Below, one piece after another: positions 19,543-29,510 of a stretch of DNA of 64,000 nt. The notes beneath the pieces were generated by a model. That model saw nothing but the letters and a program-made list of their open reading frames with translations, was not told the origin of the DNA and searched no databases. Position 1 is the stretch's first letter; every line of letters starts with the position of its first letter. The position numbers and the translations under genes were made by a program. Origin of the DNA: Pseudomonas sp. PDM14. GTDB lineage: Bacteria; Pseudomonadota; Gammaproteobacteria; Pseudomonadales; Pseudomonadaceae. The stretch lies in assembly GCF_014851905.1 (NCBI RefSeq), contig NZ_JACVAQ010000001.1:1054001-1118000 (forward strand), given 5' to 3'.

Positions 19543-21411
19543 TCAGATCCACAGCTTCTTGAAGTCACGGCCGCCGAAGATCAGGTTGACCATGGCGCGG
19601 GTGACCATGATCGCGGTGAACATCGAAGTGACGATACCCAGCGACATGGTCACGGCAAAGCCCTTGACCGGCCCGGTGCCCATGGCGAACAGGATGCCGC
19701 CGACCAGCAGCGTGGTCAGGTTGGCGTCGAGAATCGCCGTGTAGGCGCGATCAAAACCTTCGTGAATGGCGCGCTGCACCGACATGCCGTTGGCGATTTC
19801 CTCACGAATACGCGAGAAGATAAGCACGTTGGCGTCGACCGCCATCCCCATGGTCAGGACGATACCGGCGATGCCTGGCAGGGTCAGGGTCGCGCTGAGC
19901 AGCGACATCAGCGCCAGCAGCAAGACCATGTTCAGGCCCAGAGCGACGGTCGCCAGGACACCGAAGAAGCGGTAGATGGCCATGATGAACAGGGACACGA
20001 AGAGCATGCCCCACAGCGAGGCGTCGATACCCTTCTCGATGTTGTCCGCACCCAGACTCGGGCCGATGGTGCGCTCTTCGGCGAAGTACATCGGCGCAGC
20101 CAGACCACCGGCGCGCAGCAGCAACGCCAGCTCGGAGGACTCACCCTGGCCGTTCAGGCCAGTGATGCGGAACTGGCTGCCCAGCGGCGACTGGATGGTC
20201 GCCAGGCTGATAATCTTCTTCTCTTCCTTGAAGGTCTGGATAGCGACGTCCTTCTCGACACCGTCGACCGTCTGCTTCGAGTAGCGGGTCACCGGCTTCT
20301 GCTCGATGAAGATCACCGCCATGCTGCGTCCGACGTTGTTGCGCGTGGCGCGACTCATCAGCTCGCCGCCATGGTTGTCCAGGCGGATGTTGACCTGTGG
20401 ACGGCCGTTCTCGTCGAAACTGGCCTGAGCGTCGGTCACCTGGTCACCGGTGATGATCAGGCTGCGCTCCAGCGGAGCGGCCGGACGACCCTCTTCGCGG
20501 AACTCGAAGGATTCAGTACTGGCACGGGGCGCGTCGGCCTCGGCAGCCAGGCGGAACTCCAGGTTTGCGGTCTTGCCGAGAATACGCTTGGCTTCGGCCG
20601 TGTCCTGCACACCCGGCAGCTCGACCACGATGCGGTTGGCGCCCTGGCGCTGCACCAGCGGTTCGGCAACACCGAGTTCGTTGACCCGGTTGCGCACGGT
20701 GGTGAGGTTCTGCTTGATCGAGTACTCGCGGATTTCCGCGAGCTTGGCCTGGGTCATCGCCAGACGCAGCACCTGCAAGCCATTGCGCTCGCTGGTGGTC
20801 AATTCGAAATCGATGAAGTCCTTGCGGATCAGGCTCTGCGCACGCTGCAGCAGCTCGGCATCGGTGAAGCCCAGCTGGATCGTGCCATCCTGTTGCGGCA
20901 GGCTGCGATAGCGCAGGCGCTCTTTGCGCAGCAGGGTTTTCACTTCACTTTCGTAAACCTTCAGACGCGCGCCAACAGCTTTGTCCATGTCCACTTCGAG
21001 GAGGAAGTGCACACCGCCGGACAAGTCGAGCCCGAGCTTCATCGGGCCGGCGCCAATGCTGCGCAGCCACTGCGGCGTGGTCGGCGCCAGGTTCAGCGCG
21101 ACGACGTAGTCATCACCGAGGACCTTGCGCACCAGCTCTTTGGCCGGCAGTTGGTGCTCCTGCTTGGACAGGCGAACCAGGCCGCCCTTGCCCTGAGCGG
21201 ACAGGCTCGACGCCTTGACCGTCATGCCCGCGTCGTTCAGCGCCTTGCTGATGCGGTCGAGGTCCGCCTGACCAATCTGCAGGGCCGAGCTGGCGCCACT
21301 GATCTGGATGGCCGGATCGTCCGGATACAGGTTGGGTGCGGAATAGACAAAGCCGATCGCCAGCACAGCCAGGATCAGCAGGTACTTCCACAGGGGGTAT
21401 TTATTGAGCAT
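19543..21411 (-). CDS. secD: Protein-export membrane protein SecD
   Basis: 622 residues. It is the partner of SecF. The first membrane segment is at the N-terminus (YLLILAVLAIGFVYSAPNLY), followed by a large periplasmic P1 domain and the C-terminal TM2-6 block. Family motifs are GLDLSGGVHFLLEVD, ELPGVQDTAEAKRILG and GMAVDANVLIFSRIREE. The 61-bp gap to yajC holds a perfect 9-bp hairpin (21431-21451). Confidence 0.97.
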   Translation of the reverse strand: MLNKYPLWKYLLILAVLAIGFVYSAPNLYPDDPAIQISGASSALQIGQADLDRISKALNDAGMTVKASSLSAQGKGGLVRLSKQEHQLPAKELVRKVLGDDYVVALNLAPTTPQWLRSIGAGPMKLGLDLSGGVHFLLEVDMDKAVGARLKVYESEVKTLLRKERLRYRSLPQQDGTIQLGFTDAELLQRAQSLIRKDFIDFELTTSERNGLQVLRLAMTQAKLAEIREYSIKQNLTTVRNRVNELGVAEPLVQRQGANRIVVELPGVQDTAEAKRILGKTANLEFRLAAEADAPRASTESFEFREEGRPAAPLERSLIITGDQVTDAQASFDENGRPQVNIRLDNHGGELMSRATRNNVGRSMAVIFIEQKPVTRYSKQTVDGVEKDVAIQTFKEEKKIISLATIQSPLGSQFRITGLNGQGESSELALLLRAGGLAAPMYFAEERTIGPSLGADNIEKGIDASLWGMLFVSLFIMAIYRFFGVLATVALGLNMVLLLALMSLLSATLTLPGIAGIVLTMGMAVDANVLIFSRIREEIANGMSVQRAIHEGFDRAYTAILDANLTTLLVGGILFAMGTGPVKGFAVTMSLGIVTSMFTAIMVTRAMVNLIFGGRDFKKLWI

Positions 21412-21430
21412 GACGCCGCCCGTTATGACG

Positions 21431-21451
21431 CGGGGCGCATGATGCGCCCCG
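21431..21451 (-). other. Hairpin between yajC and secD
   Basis: CGGGGCGCA (21431-21439) and TGCGCCCCG (21443-21451) form a perfect 9-bp stem with a three-base loop. No T run follows, so it is not a standard terminator. It could stabilise the upstream yajC part of the mRNA or set the yajC to secD ratio. Confidence 0.55.
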
Positions 21452-21472
21452 TCGTTGGTGAAAAATGAATCG

Positions 21473-21811
21473 TTAGATGGCTTTCAGAGTGCCTTTCGGC
21501 AGCGTGGCCGCAATGGCTTGCTTCTGGAACTTCAGTTCGACGTTATCAGCGACTTCAACGACCACGAAGTCGTCGGCCACCTTGGTCACCTTGCCGGCCA
21601 TACCACCGGAGGTCACCACTTCGTCGCCCTTCTGCAGGCCGCCGAGCAGGTTCTTGTGCTCCTTGGCGCGCTTGGCCTGGGGACGCCAGATCATCAGATA
21701 GAAGATGACCAGGAAACCGATCAGGAATACCCATTCGAAACCGCCAGCACCCGAAGCGGCAGCAGCCGGTGCAGCGGCATCGGCGTAAGCGGCGGGAATC
21801 AGAAAGCTCAT
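21473..21811 (-). CDS. yajC: Sec translocon accessory subunit YajC
   Basis: 112 residues with one membrane segment at about residues 24-43 (GGFEWVFLIGFLVIFYLMIW), followed by RPQAKRAKEHKNLLGGLQKG and a small cytosolic beta domain. YajC binds SecDF. Order tgt-yajC-secD-secF is the common proteobacterial arrangement. Confidence 0.96.
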   Translation of the reverse strand: MSFLIPAAYADAAAPAAAASGAGGFEWVFLIGFLVIFYLMIWRPQAKRAKEHKNLLGGLQKGDEVVTSGGMAGKVTKVADDFVVVEVADNVELKFQKQAIAATLPKGTLKAI

Positions 21812-21850
21812 GAAAAACTCCTATTGCACAAAGTCTTGAAAGGATTGAAT

Positions 21851-24024
<2,174 letters not shown>

Positions 24025-24132
24025 GGTGAGGATCGTCTAGCAGGGCCGCGAAGCTTACCGGAAAGCACCGATTCTGGCCACGCGCCGCGATTGACCGCCC
24101 CGGCCGACCTCCCTATACTCCGCCGCCATCGT

Positions 24133-24216
24133 GCCCCGGTGGCGGAATGGTAGACGCGGCGGATTCAAAATCCGTTTTCGAAAGGAGTGGGAGTTCGAGT
24201 CTCCCCCGGGGCACCA
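24133..24216 (+). tRNA. tRNA-Leu(CAA)
   Basis: 84 nt including an encoded 3' CCA. The acceptor stem GCCCCGG (24133-24139) pairs with CCGGGGC (24206-24212). The anticodon loop TTCAAAA at 24164-24170 gives anticodon CAA (24166-24168), closed by a five-pair stem. A long variable arm (class II) and the T-loop GTTCGAGTC are present. It reads UUG codons. It marks the join between two chromosome blocks that are separate in PAO1. Confidence 0.95.
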
Positions 24217-24509
24217 TCCACCTCGATTCAAGCCTCTTCGCAGACGGCCTGAATCCCCTCTGAAACACCCGCATCAGAGCCCTGCAAACCCGCTGCAAAG
24301 CAACGGTTTCGAGGGGCTTGGCAAACGCATTTGAGTTAGCGTAGAGTGTGCCCACTGTGTTTGCATGGGTCGCCTTGAATCGTGACCTGATGCAGTAGAT
24401 CCTAGATCCGCTACATCCCGCTCGACTTCTCTTACTCTCTGCAACCAGTCCCAGCCCTCTTCGCCAGAGCAAGAGGCTGTCATCAACTCTAGTTTCAAGG
24501 AAATAAGAC
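24217..24509 (+). other. Intergenic stretch: tRNA-Leu 3' flank and cold-shock gene leader
   Basis: No gene is supported. A minus-strand open frame through the tRNA is an artefact. The right part must hold the promoter and a possibly long structured leader of the cold-shock gene, with an AAGGAAAT ribosome binding site just before 24510. I cannot place -35/-10 boxes with confidence. No direct repeat of the tRNA 3' end, which would mark an integration site, was seen here. Confidence 0.5.
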
Positions 24510-24722
24510 ATGTCGAATCGTCAAACCGGCACCGTTAAGTGGTTCAACGACGAGAAGGGCTTTGGCTTCATCACCCCAGAAAGCGGTCCGGATCTGTTCG
24601 TACACTTCCGCGCTATCGAAGGTAACGGCTTCAAGAGCCTGAAAGAAGGCCAGAAAGTTACTTTCGAAGCCGTTCAAGGCCAGAAAGGCATGCAGGCTGA
24701 CAAAGTCCAGGTTCTGGGCTAA
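24510..24722 (+). CDS. Cold-shock domain protein (CspA family)
   Basis: 70 residues, a single cold-shock OB-fold. RNA-binding motifs RNP1 (KGFGFI, residues 16-21) and RNP2 (LFVHF, residues 29-33) are intact. The start [14 protein letters not shown] follows AAGGAAAT. Proteins of this kind melt secondary structure in mRNA and act as antiterminators. Pseudomonas has several paralogues and I cannot assign which one this is. It is followed by a strong terminator. Confidence 0.95.
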   Translation: MSNRQTGTVKWFNDEKGFGFITPESGPDLFVHFRAIEGNGFKSLKEGQKVTFEAVQGQKGMQADKVQVLG

Positions 24723-24735
24723 GTCGCTGCTCCGA

Positions 24736-24770
24736 AAAAGCCCCTGATGGCAACATCAGGGGCTTTTTTT
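24736..24770 (+). terminator. Terminator of the cold-shock gene
   Basis: A perfect 10-bp stem (GCCCCTGATG 24740-24749 with CATCAGGGGC 24754-24763) with a GCAA tetraloop is followed by eight T and preceded by five A. Confidence 0.92.
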
Positions 24771-24823
24771 TGCCTGCGATTTTTGCCGTACACTCTGCGC
24801 CGTCTTTTTCTCCCGAGCCAGTC

Positions 24824-25327
24824 ATGACCCAGCACATGCTCCGCCCCGCAGGTGAATTCCCCGCCGCCGGCCTGCCGCGCCGACTGGCCGCGATGTTCTA
24901 TGACTTCCTGCTCAGCATCGCCCTGCTGATCGTCGTCACCCTCCTCTACAAGCTGGCGATGATCGGCATCTACGGCGAGAGCAAGCTGCGCCAGCTCTCC
25001 GACTCCGGCGCACTGGACGGCGATCCGCTGCTCTCCACCCTGCTGCTGCTCAGCTTGTTCGCCTTCTTCGCCAAGTTCTGGACGCACAACGGACAGACGC
25101 TGGGCATGCAGGTCTGGGGCCTGCGCATCCAGAATGCCGATGGCTCGGCAATCAGCCTGTGGCAGGCGCTGCTGCGCTTCCTCATCGCGATCATTTCCTG
25201 GCTGCTCGGTGGCCTGGGCTTTCTCTGGGTCCTGTGGGACAAACAGAAGCGCAGCTGGCACGACATCTATTCGGAAAGCCGGGTGATCCAGCTGCCGAAG
25301 AACATCCACAAGCAGGGCAAGCTCTAG
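24824..25327 (+). CDS. RDD-family inner membrane protein
   Basis: 167 residues from the ATG at 24824 (MTQHMLRPAGEFPAAGLPRR). The RDD domain shows its Arg and Asp residues in LPRRLAAMFYDFLL and the C-terminal WDKQKRSWHDIYSESRV. About three hydrophobic segments are seen (near residues 27-47, 66-85 and 119-140). The family is of uncertain transport or regulatory function. Its own promoter must lie in the 50 bp after the cold-shock terminator. It lies upstream of the iron cluster but separated by the Fur-like box. Confidence 0.85.
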   Translation: MTQHMLRPAGEFPAAGLPRRLAAMFYDFLLSIALLIVVTLLYKLAMIGIYGESKLRQLSDSGALDGDPLLSTLLLLSLFAFFAKFWTHNGQTLGMQVWGLRIQNADGSAISLWQALLRFLIAIISWLLGGLGFLWVLWDKQKRSWHDIYSESRVIQLPKNIHKQGKL

Positions 25328-25421
25328 CACAGCGTCTACGGCGAGCCTGTCAGTCACCCGCCAACCAGTACCGCAGCGCGACAATTGGTCTGTACCCCGA
25401 GCAACGAAGACCTTTGCATAA

Positions 25422-25443
25422 AATGCAAATCTTTCGCATTATT
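25422..25443 (+). promoter_or_regulatory. Candidate Fur box upstream of the imelysin cluster
   Basis: Positions 25425-25443 match the 19-bp Fur consensus GATAATGATAATCATTATC at 11 of 19 positions, best in the right half (GCATTATT). AATGC at 25422-25426 and GCATT at 25436-25440 also form an inverted repeat. The site lies about 60 bp before the start of an iron-linked lipoprotein gene, the expected place for iron repression. Confidence 0.5.
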
Positions 25444-25500
25444 GCGCGGTTTTCCCGTGCAGCTACACAGCACACTCATTCAGACGCAAAGGACTTCGCC

Positions 25501-26853
25501 ATGACTCGTATGCCCCTGGCTACCGCCAGCCTGCTGGCCCTCGCCATTTCCCTCGCCGGCTGCGGCGACGACAAGAAAGAAGAAAAAGCCGCTGCGCAAC
25601 AAGCTCCGGCCGCTGCTGAAACCACCGCCAGCCCTGCCGCTACCGCCGCCGCACTGAAAGTCGACGACGCTGCCGCCAAAGCCGTGGTCAGCCACTACGC
25701 CGACCTGGCCTTCGCCGTGTTCAGCGACGCCGCCAGCACCGGCAAGAACCTGCAAGCCGCCGTCGACGCATTCCTCGCCAAGCCCAACGCTGAAACCCAG
25801 AAGGCCGCCAAGGAAGCCTGGCTGGCCGCCCGCGTTCCGTACATGCAGACCGAAGTCTTCCGCTTCGGCAACGCCGTGGTCGATGACTGGGAAGGTCAGC
25901 TGAACGCCTGGCCGCTGGACGAAGGCCTGATCGACTACGTCGCCAAGGACTACCAGCATGCGCTGGGCAACCCGGGCGCCAGCGCCAACATCATCGCCAA
26001 CACCGAGATCCAGGTAGGCGAAGACAAGATCGACGTCACCGAAATCACCAGCGAGAAACTGGCCGAGCTGAACGAGCTGGGCGGTTCCGAAGCCAACGTC
26101 GCCACCGGCTACCACGCCATCGAATTCCTCCTCTGGGGCCAGGACCTGAACGGTACCAACCCAGGCGCAGGCGAGCGTCCGGCCAGCGACTTCGTCGTGG
26201 GCGAAGGCGCCACCGGCGGCAACAACGAGCGTCGTCGCACCTACCTGAAGGCCGCTACCGACCTGCTGGTCAGCGACCTCGACAGCATGGTTGCCCAGTG
26301 GAAAGCCGGCGTTGCCGACAACTACCGCGCCAAGCTGGAAGCCGAGCCTGCCGAGAACGGCCTGCGCAAGATGCTGTTCGGCATGGGTAGCCTGTCCCTC
26401 GGTGAGCTGGCTGGCGAGCGCATGAAAGTCGCGCTGGAAGCCAACTCCACCGAAGACGAGCACGACTGCTTCAGCGACAACACCCATAACTCGCACTTCT
26501 ACAACGGTAAAGGCATTCGCAACGTCTACCTGGGCGAGTACAAGAAAGCCGACGGCACCACCCTGACCGGCCCGAGCCTGTCCTCGCTGGTGGCCAAGGT
26601 CGACGCGCAAGCCGACACCACCCTGAAGGCCGACCTGGACGCCACCGAAGCCAAGCTGCAGGCTCTGGTCGACAGCGCCGAGAAGAACAATGTGCACTTC
26701 GACCAGCTGATCGCCGCCGACAACGCCGAAGGCCAGCAGATCGTGCGTGACGCCATCGCCGCCCTGGTCAAGCAGACCGGTGCGATCGAGCAAGCCGCAG
26801 GCAAACTGGGTATCAGCGACCTGAACCCGGACACCGCCGACCACCAGTTCTGA
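25501..26853 (+). CDS. Imelysin-family (M75) lipoprotein, IcmP-like
   Basis: 450 residues from the ATG at 25501. The signal peptide ends in a lipobox with Cys21 (SLAGCGDD), then a charged and Ala/Pro-rich linker to about residue 55. The imelysin domain follows with the GxHxxE signature GYHAIE (His205, Glu208), and a second part containing HDCFSDNTHNSHFYNGKGI. Imelysin proteins (EfeO, Algp7, IrpA, IcmP) are iron-regulated envelope proteins. The PAO1 orthologue, IcmP, was described as an insulin-cleaving metalloproteinase, but family members mostly act in iron acquisition. Followed by a terminator, so read-through to the next genes would be partial. Confidence 0.88.
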   Translation: MTRMPLATASLLALAISLAGCGDDKKEEKAAAQQAPAAAETTASPAATAAALKVDDAAAKAVVSHYADLAFAVFSDAASTGKNLQAAVDAFLAKPNAETQKAAKEAWLAARVPYMQTEVFRFGNAVVDDWEGQLNAWPLDEGLIDYVAKDYQHALGNPGASANIIANTEIQVGEDKIDVTEITSEKLAELNELGGSEANVATGYHAIEFLLWGQDLNGTNPGAGERPASDFVVGEGATGGNNERRRTYLKAATDLLVSDLDSMVAQWKAGVADNYRAKLEAEPAENGLRKMLFGMGSLSLGELAGERMKVALEANSTEDEHDCFSDNTHNSHFYNGKGIRNVYLGEYKKADGTTLTGPSLSSLVAKVDAQADTTLKADLDATEAKLQALVDSAEKNNVHFDQLIAADNAEGQQIVRDAIAALVKQTGAIEQAAGKLGISDLNPDTADHQF

Positions 26854-26871
26854 TATCCGCAGCACTGGCAA

Positions 26872-26903
26872 CGGATGCGCCCACAAGGCGCATCCGTTTT
26901 TTT
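26872..26903 (+). terminator. Terminator after the first imelysin gene
   Basis: A 10-bp stem CGGATGCGCC/GGCGCATCCG (26872-26881 with 26887-26896) with loop CACAA is followed by seven T. Confidence 0.9.
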
Positions 26904-27022
26904 ATGCCTGCAGGTTTGGCCCGCGACATTTGGTCCTGATTTGCAAACGAAAACCCCTCTTATTTGAAATCCATTAGCCTGCTAAGATTGCCCGCCTGTT
27001 TCTCAGCCCAGGTCCGGCCCCG

Positions 27023-28435
27023 ATGCTTTCCCCGCTTCGCCTTAGCGCACTGCTGCTGATGTTCAGCCTCACCGCCTGCGACCGGGAACCTCCACCCGCC
27101 GAGCCGGGCGAAGCGCTTTCCGGCGGTGCCACCACGGTGCGCCAGATCGACCAGAACGCCTTCTCCATGCCCTCCGCCAACCTGGCGCCATCGCGCCGGC
27201 TGGACTTCAGCGTAGGCAACAGTTTCTTCCGCAACCCCTGGGTGATCGCCCCGACCACCACCACCGCGCGCGACGGCCTCGGCCCGCTGTTCAATACCAA
27301 CGCCTGCCAGAACTGCCACATCAAGGACGGCCGCGGCCATCCGCCGCTCGATGGCGCGAGCAATGCCGTGTCGATGCTGGTGCGCCTGTCGATTCCCAGC
27401 GACGAATCCGTTGCGCACGCCGAGATGACCAAGCGCCTGGGCGTGATCCCGGAGCCGGTCTACGGTGGCCAGCTGCAGGACATGGGCAACCCCGGTTATC
27501 CGCCCGAGGGCAAAGTACGGGTGACCTACACCCGCGTGCCCGTCACCCTCGACGACGGCACGCAGGTCGAACTGCGCCAGCCGCAGACCCAGATCACCCG
27601 CCTCGGCTACGGCGAGATGCACCCGCAGACGCTGTTCTCCACTCGCGTGGCGCCACCGATGATCGGCCTCGGCCTGCTCGAGGCGATTCCCGAGGCGGCA
27701 ATCCTGGCCAACGCTGACCCGGAAGATCGCGATGGCGACGGCATTCGCGGCACGCCCAATCGCGTGTGGGACGACCTCAAGGGCGAGACCGTGCTCGGCC
27801 GCTTCGGCTGGAAAGCCGGCCAGCCCAGCCTCAACCAGCAGAATGCCCACGCCTTCGCCAACGACATGGGCCTGACCAGCAGCGTACTGCCACACACCGA
27901 CTGCACCGCGGCGCAGGTCGACTGCCTCAACGCGATCAACGGCGGCACCCCGGAAGTCAGCGACACCATCATGGCCAGCGTGCTGTTCTACACCCGCAAC
28001 CTGGCCGTGCCGGTGCGGCGCCAGGTGGACGACTTGGAGGTGCGCCGCGGCAAGCAGTTGTTCAGCCAGGCCGGCTGCGACAAGTGCCACACCCCGAGCT
28101 TCACCACCGCGGCGAATGCAGCCGAACCGGAACTGGCCAATCAGCTGATCCGCCCCTACAGCGACCTGCTGCTGCATGACATGGGCCCCGGTCTGGCCGA
28201 CAATCGGCCGGAGTTCGAGGCCAGTGGCAGCCAGTGGCGCACGCCGCCACTGTGGGGCATCGGCCTGACCCAGACGGTCAGCGGCCACACCCAGTTCCTC
28301 CACGACGGGCGCGCCCGCAACCTGCTTGAAGCCATTCTCTGGCACGGTGGCGAAGCCGCTGCGGCGCAGAAGGTGGTTCTCGGCTACGACGCCAGCCAAC
28401 GCGGCGCGTTACTGGCCTTTCTCAATTCCCTGTAA
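27023..28435 (+). CDS. Di-heme oxidoreductase (DHOR/DUF1111, 'thiol oxidoreductase') lipoprotein
   Basis: 470 residues. The signal peptide ends in lipobox Cys19 (LTAC). Two CXXCH c-type heme sites are present: residues 95-99 (CQNCH) and 352-356 (CDKCH). The family resembles bacterial di-heme cytochrome c peroxidases; the older 'thiol oxidoreductase' name is unproven. It is the first of three closely packed genes (10-bp and 3-bp gaps) with the second imelysin and the DUF1513 gene. A redox role at the outer envelope, for example changing the oxidation state of iron bound by imelysins, is an inference. Confidence 0.88.
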   Translation: MLSPLRLSALLLMFSLTACDREPPPAEPGEALSGGATTVRQIDQNAFSMPSANLAPSRRLDFSVGNSFFRNPWVIAPTTTTARDGLGPLFNTNACQNCHIKDGRGHPPLDGASNAVSMLVRLSIPSDESVAHAEMTKRLGVIPEPVYGGQLQDMGNPGYPPEGKVRVTYTRVPVTLDDGTQVELRQPQTQITRLGYGEMHPQTLFSTRVAPPMIGLGLLEAIPEAAILANADPEDRDGDGIRGTPNRVWDDLKGETVLGRFGWKAGQPSLNQQNAHAFANDMGLTSSVLPHTDCTAAQVDCLNAINGGTPEVSDTIMASVLFYTRNLAVPVRRQVDDLEVRRGKQLFSQAGCDKCHTPSFTTAANAAEPELANQLIRPYSDLLLHDMGPGLADNRPEFEASGSQWRTPPLWGIGLTQTVSGHTQFLHDGRARNLLEAILWHGGEAAAAQKVVLGYDASQRGALLAFLNSL

Positions 28436-28445
28436 GGAGTCCGGC

Positions 28446-29507
28446 ATGATCCGCAAGCCACTGGCTGTCACCCTGCTCGGTCTGGCGCTCGCCGCCTGCA
28501 CCCCGCAAGACCCGCAACAGCAGGCCAGCACCGCGCTGGCCAAAGGCGTCTATCTGCCGGCCTACAGCAGCTGGGACAAGAGCAACCAGCAACTGAGCGA
28601 GAGCGCGCAGAGCTTCTGCGCCGGCAGCCAGGACCTGGGCAGCGCCCGCCAGTCCTTCCTCACCACGCTCGGCAGTTGGTCCTCGCTGCAACCGCTGGTG
28701 GTCGGCCCGCTCGCCGAAGGCAATCGCGCCTGGCAGGTGCAGTTCTGGCCGGACAAGAAAAACCTGGTACAGCGCCAGGTCGAAGCCCTGCTCAAGAGCA
28801 AGCCGCAGCTGACACCCGCCGAGCTGAGCAAGGCCAGCGTCGTGGTCCAGGGCCTTACCGCCTACGAATACGTGCTGTTCGATGCGGCCATCGACCTCGA
28901 AGACGCCACACAGAAAGCCCGCTACTGCCCACTGCTGGTGGCCATCGGTGAACACCAGAAAGCCCTCAGCGCCGACGTGCTGCAGCAATGGCAGAAGAAG
29001 GACGGCATGGCCGCGCAGCTGGAGAACTACCCCAACGCGCGCTACGCCGAGACCCCGGAAGCCATCGCCGAACTGCTGCGCGCCCAGGTCAGCGCCATCG
29101 ACGGCCTGAAGAAGAAACTCGGTGCCGCCCTCGGTCGCCAGACCAAGAGCCTGCCGCAGCCGTACCAGGCCGAGTTCTGGCGCAGCAATGCCAGCCTGGC
29201 CACCCTCGCCGCTACCCTCGCCAGCGCCGAACGCGTCTGGCTCGGCGCCAACAACGACGGTTTCAAGGCCATGCTGCCGGATGAGCAGGCCGACCTGGGC
29301 AAACGCCTCGACGAGCAGTACAGCGTCACCCGCCAGCACCTCGCCACCTTCAGCCGCCCACTGGGCGAACTGCTGGCCGAGCCCGAAGGCCTCAAAGCGC
29401 TGAACGCCTTCTACGACAACCTCAATACCCTGCACCGCCTGCATGAGGGTGAGCTGGCTAAAGCCCTCGGCATCCAGCTCGGCTTCAACGCCCACGACGG
29501 AGACTGA
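28446..29507 (+). CDS. Second imelysin-like lipoprotein
   Basis: 353 residues from the ATG at 28446, 10 bp after the di-heme gene with a TAAGGAG ribosome binding site overlapping the stop. The lipobox is Cys18 (LAACTPQD). The fold region includes VVQGLTAYEYVLFDAA at about 133-148. At the GxHxxE position this protein has GLTAYE (residues 136-141), so the glutamate is kept but the histidine is replaced by threonine. This suggests altered metal binding compared with the first imelysin. It is shorter and divergent, so the pair is not a recent duplication. Confidence 0.82.
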   Translation: MIRKPLAVTLLGLALAACTPQDPQQQASTALAKGVYLPAYSSWDKSNQQLSESAQSFCAGSQDLGSARQSFLTTLGSWSSLQPLVVGPLAEGNRAWQVQFWPDKKNLVQRQVEALLKSKPQLTPAELSKASVVVQGLTAYEYVLFDAAIDLEDATQKARYCPLLVAIGEHQKALSADVLQQWQKKDGMAAQLENYPNARYAETPEAIAELLRAQVSAIDGLKKKLGAALGRQTKSLPQPYQAEFWRSNASLATLAATLASAERVWLGANNDGFKAMLPDEQADLGKRLDEQYSVTRQHLATFSRPLGELLAEPEGLKALNAFYDNLNTLHRLHEGELAKALGIQLGFNAHDGD

Positions 29508-29510
29508 TCG

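Noticed and set aside
24133..24509. Prophage or island integrated at the tRNA-Leu
   Set aside because: No integrase, no repeated tRNA 3' end and no cargo genes; the following genes are core.
24113..24511. Minus-strand open frame running through tRNA-Leu, with a GRLELPLLSK-like peptide
   Set aside because: This peptide is a familiar false translation of class II tRNA genes. No integrase or other domain is present.
27023..28435. Cytochrome c peroxidase (CcpA/MauG) assignment for the di-heme protein
   Set aside because: Two CXXCH sites fit, but the sequence around them fits DUF1111 oxidoreductases better, and peroxidase activity cannot be claimed.
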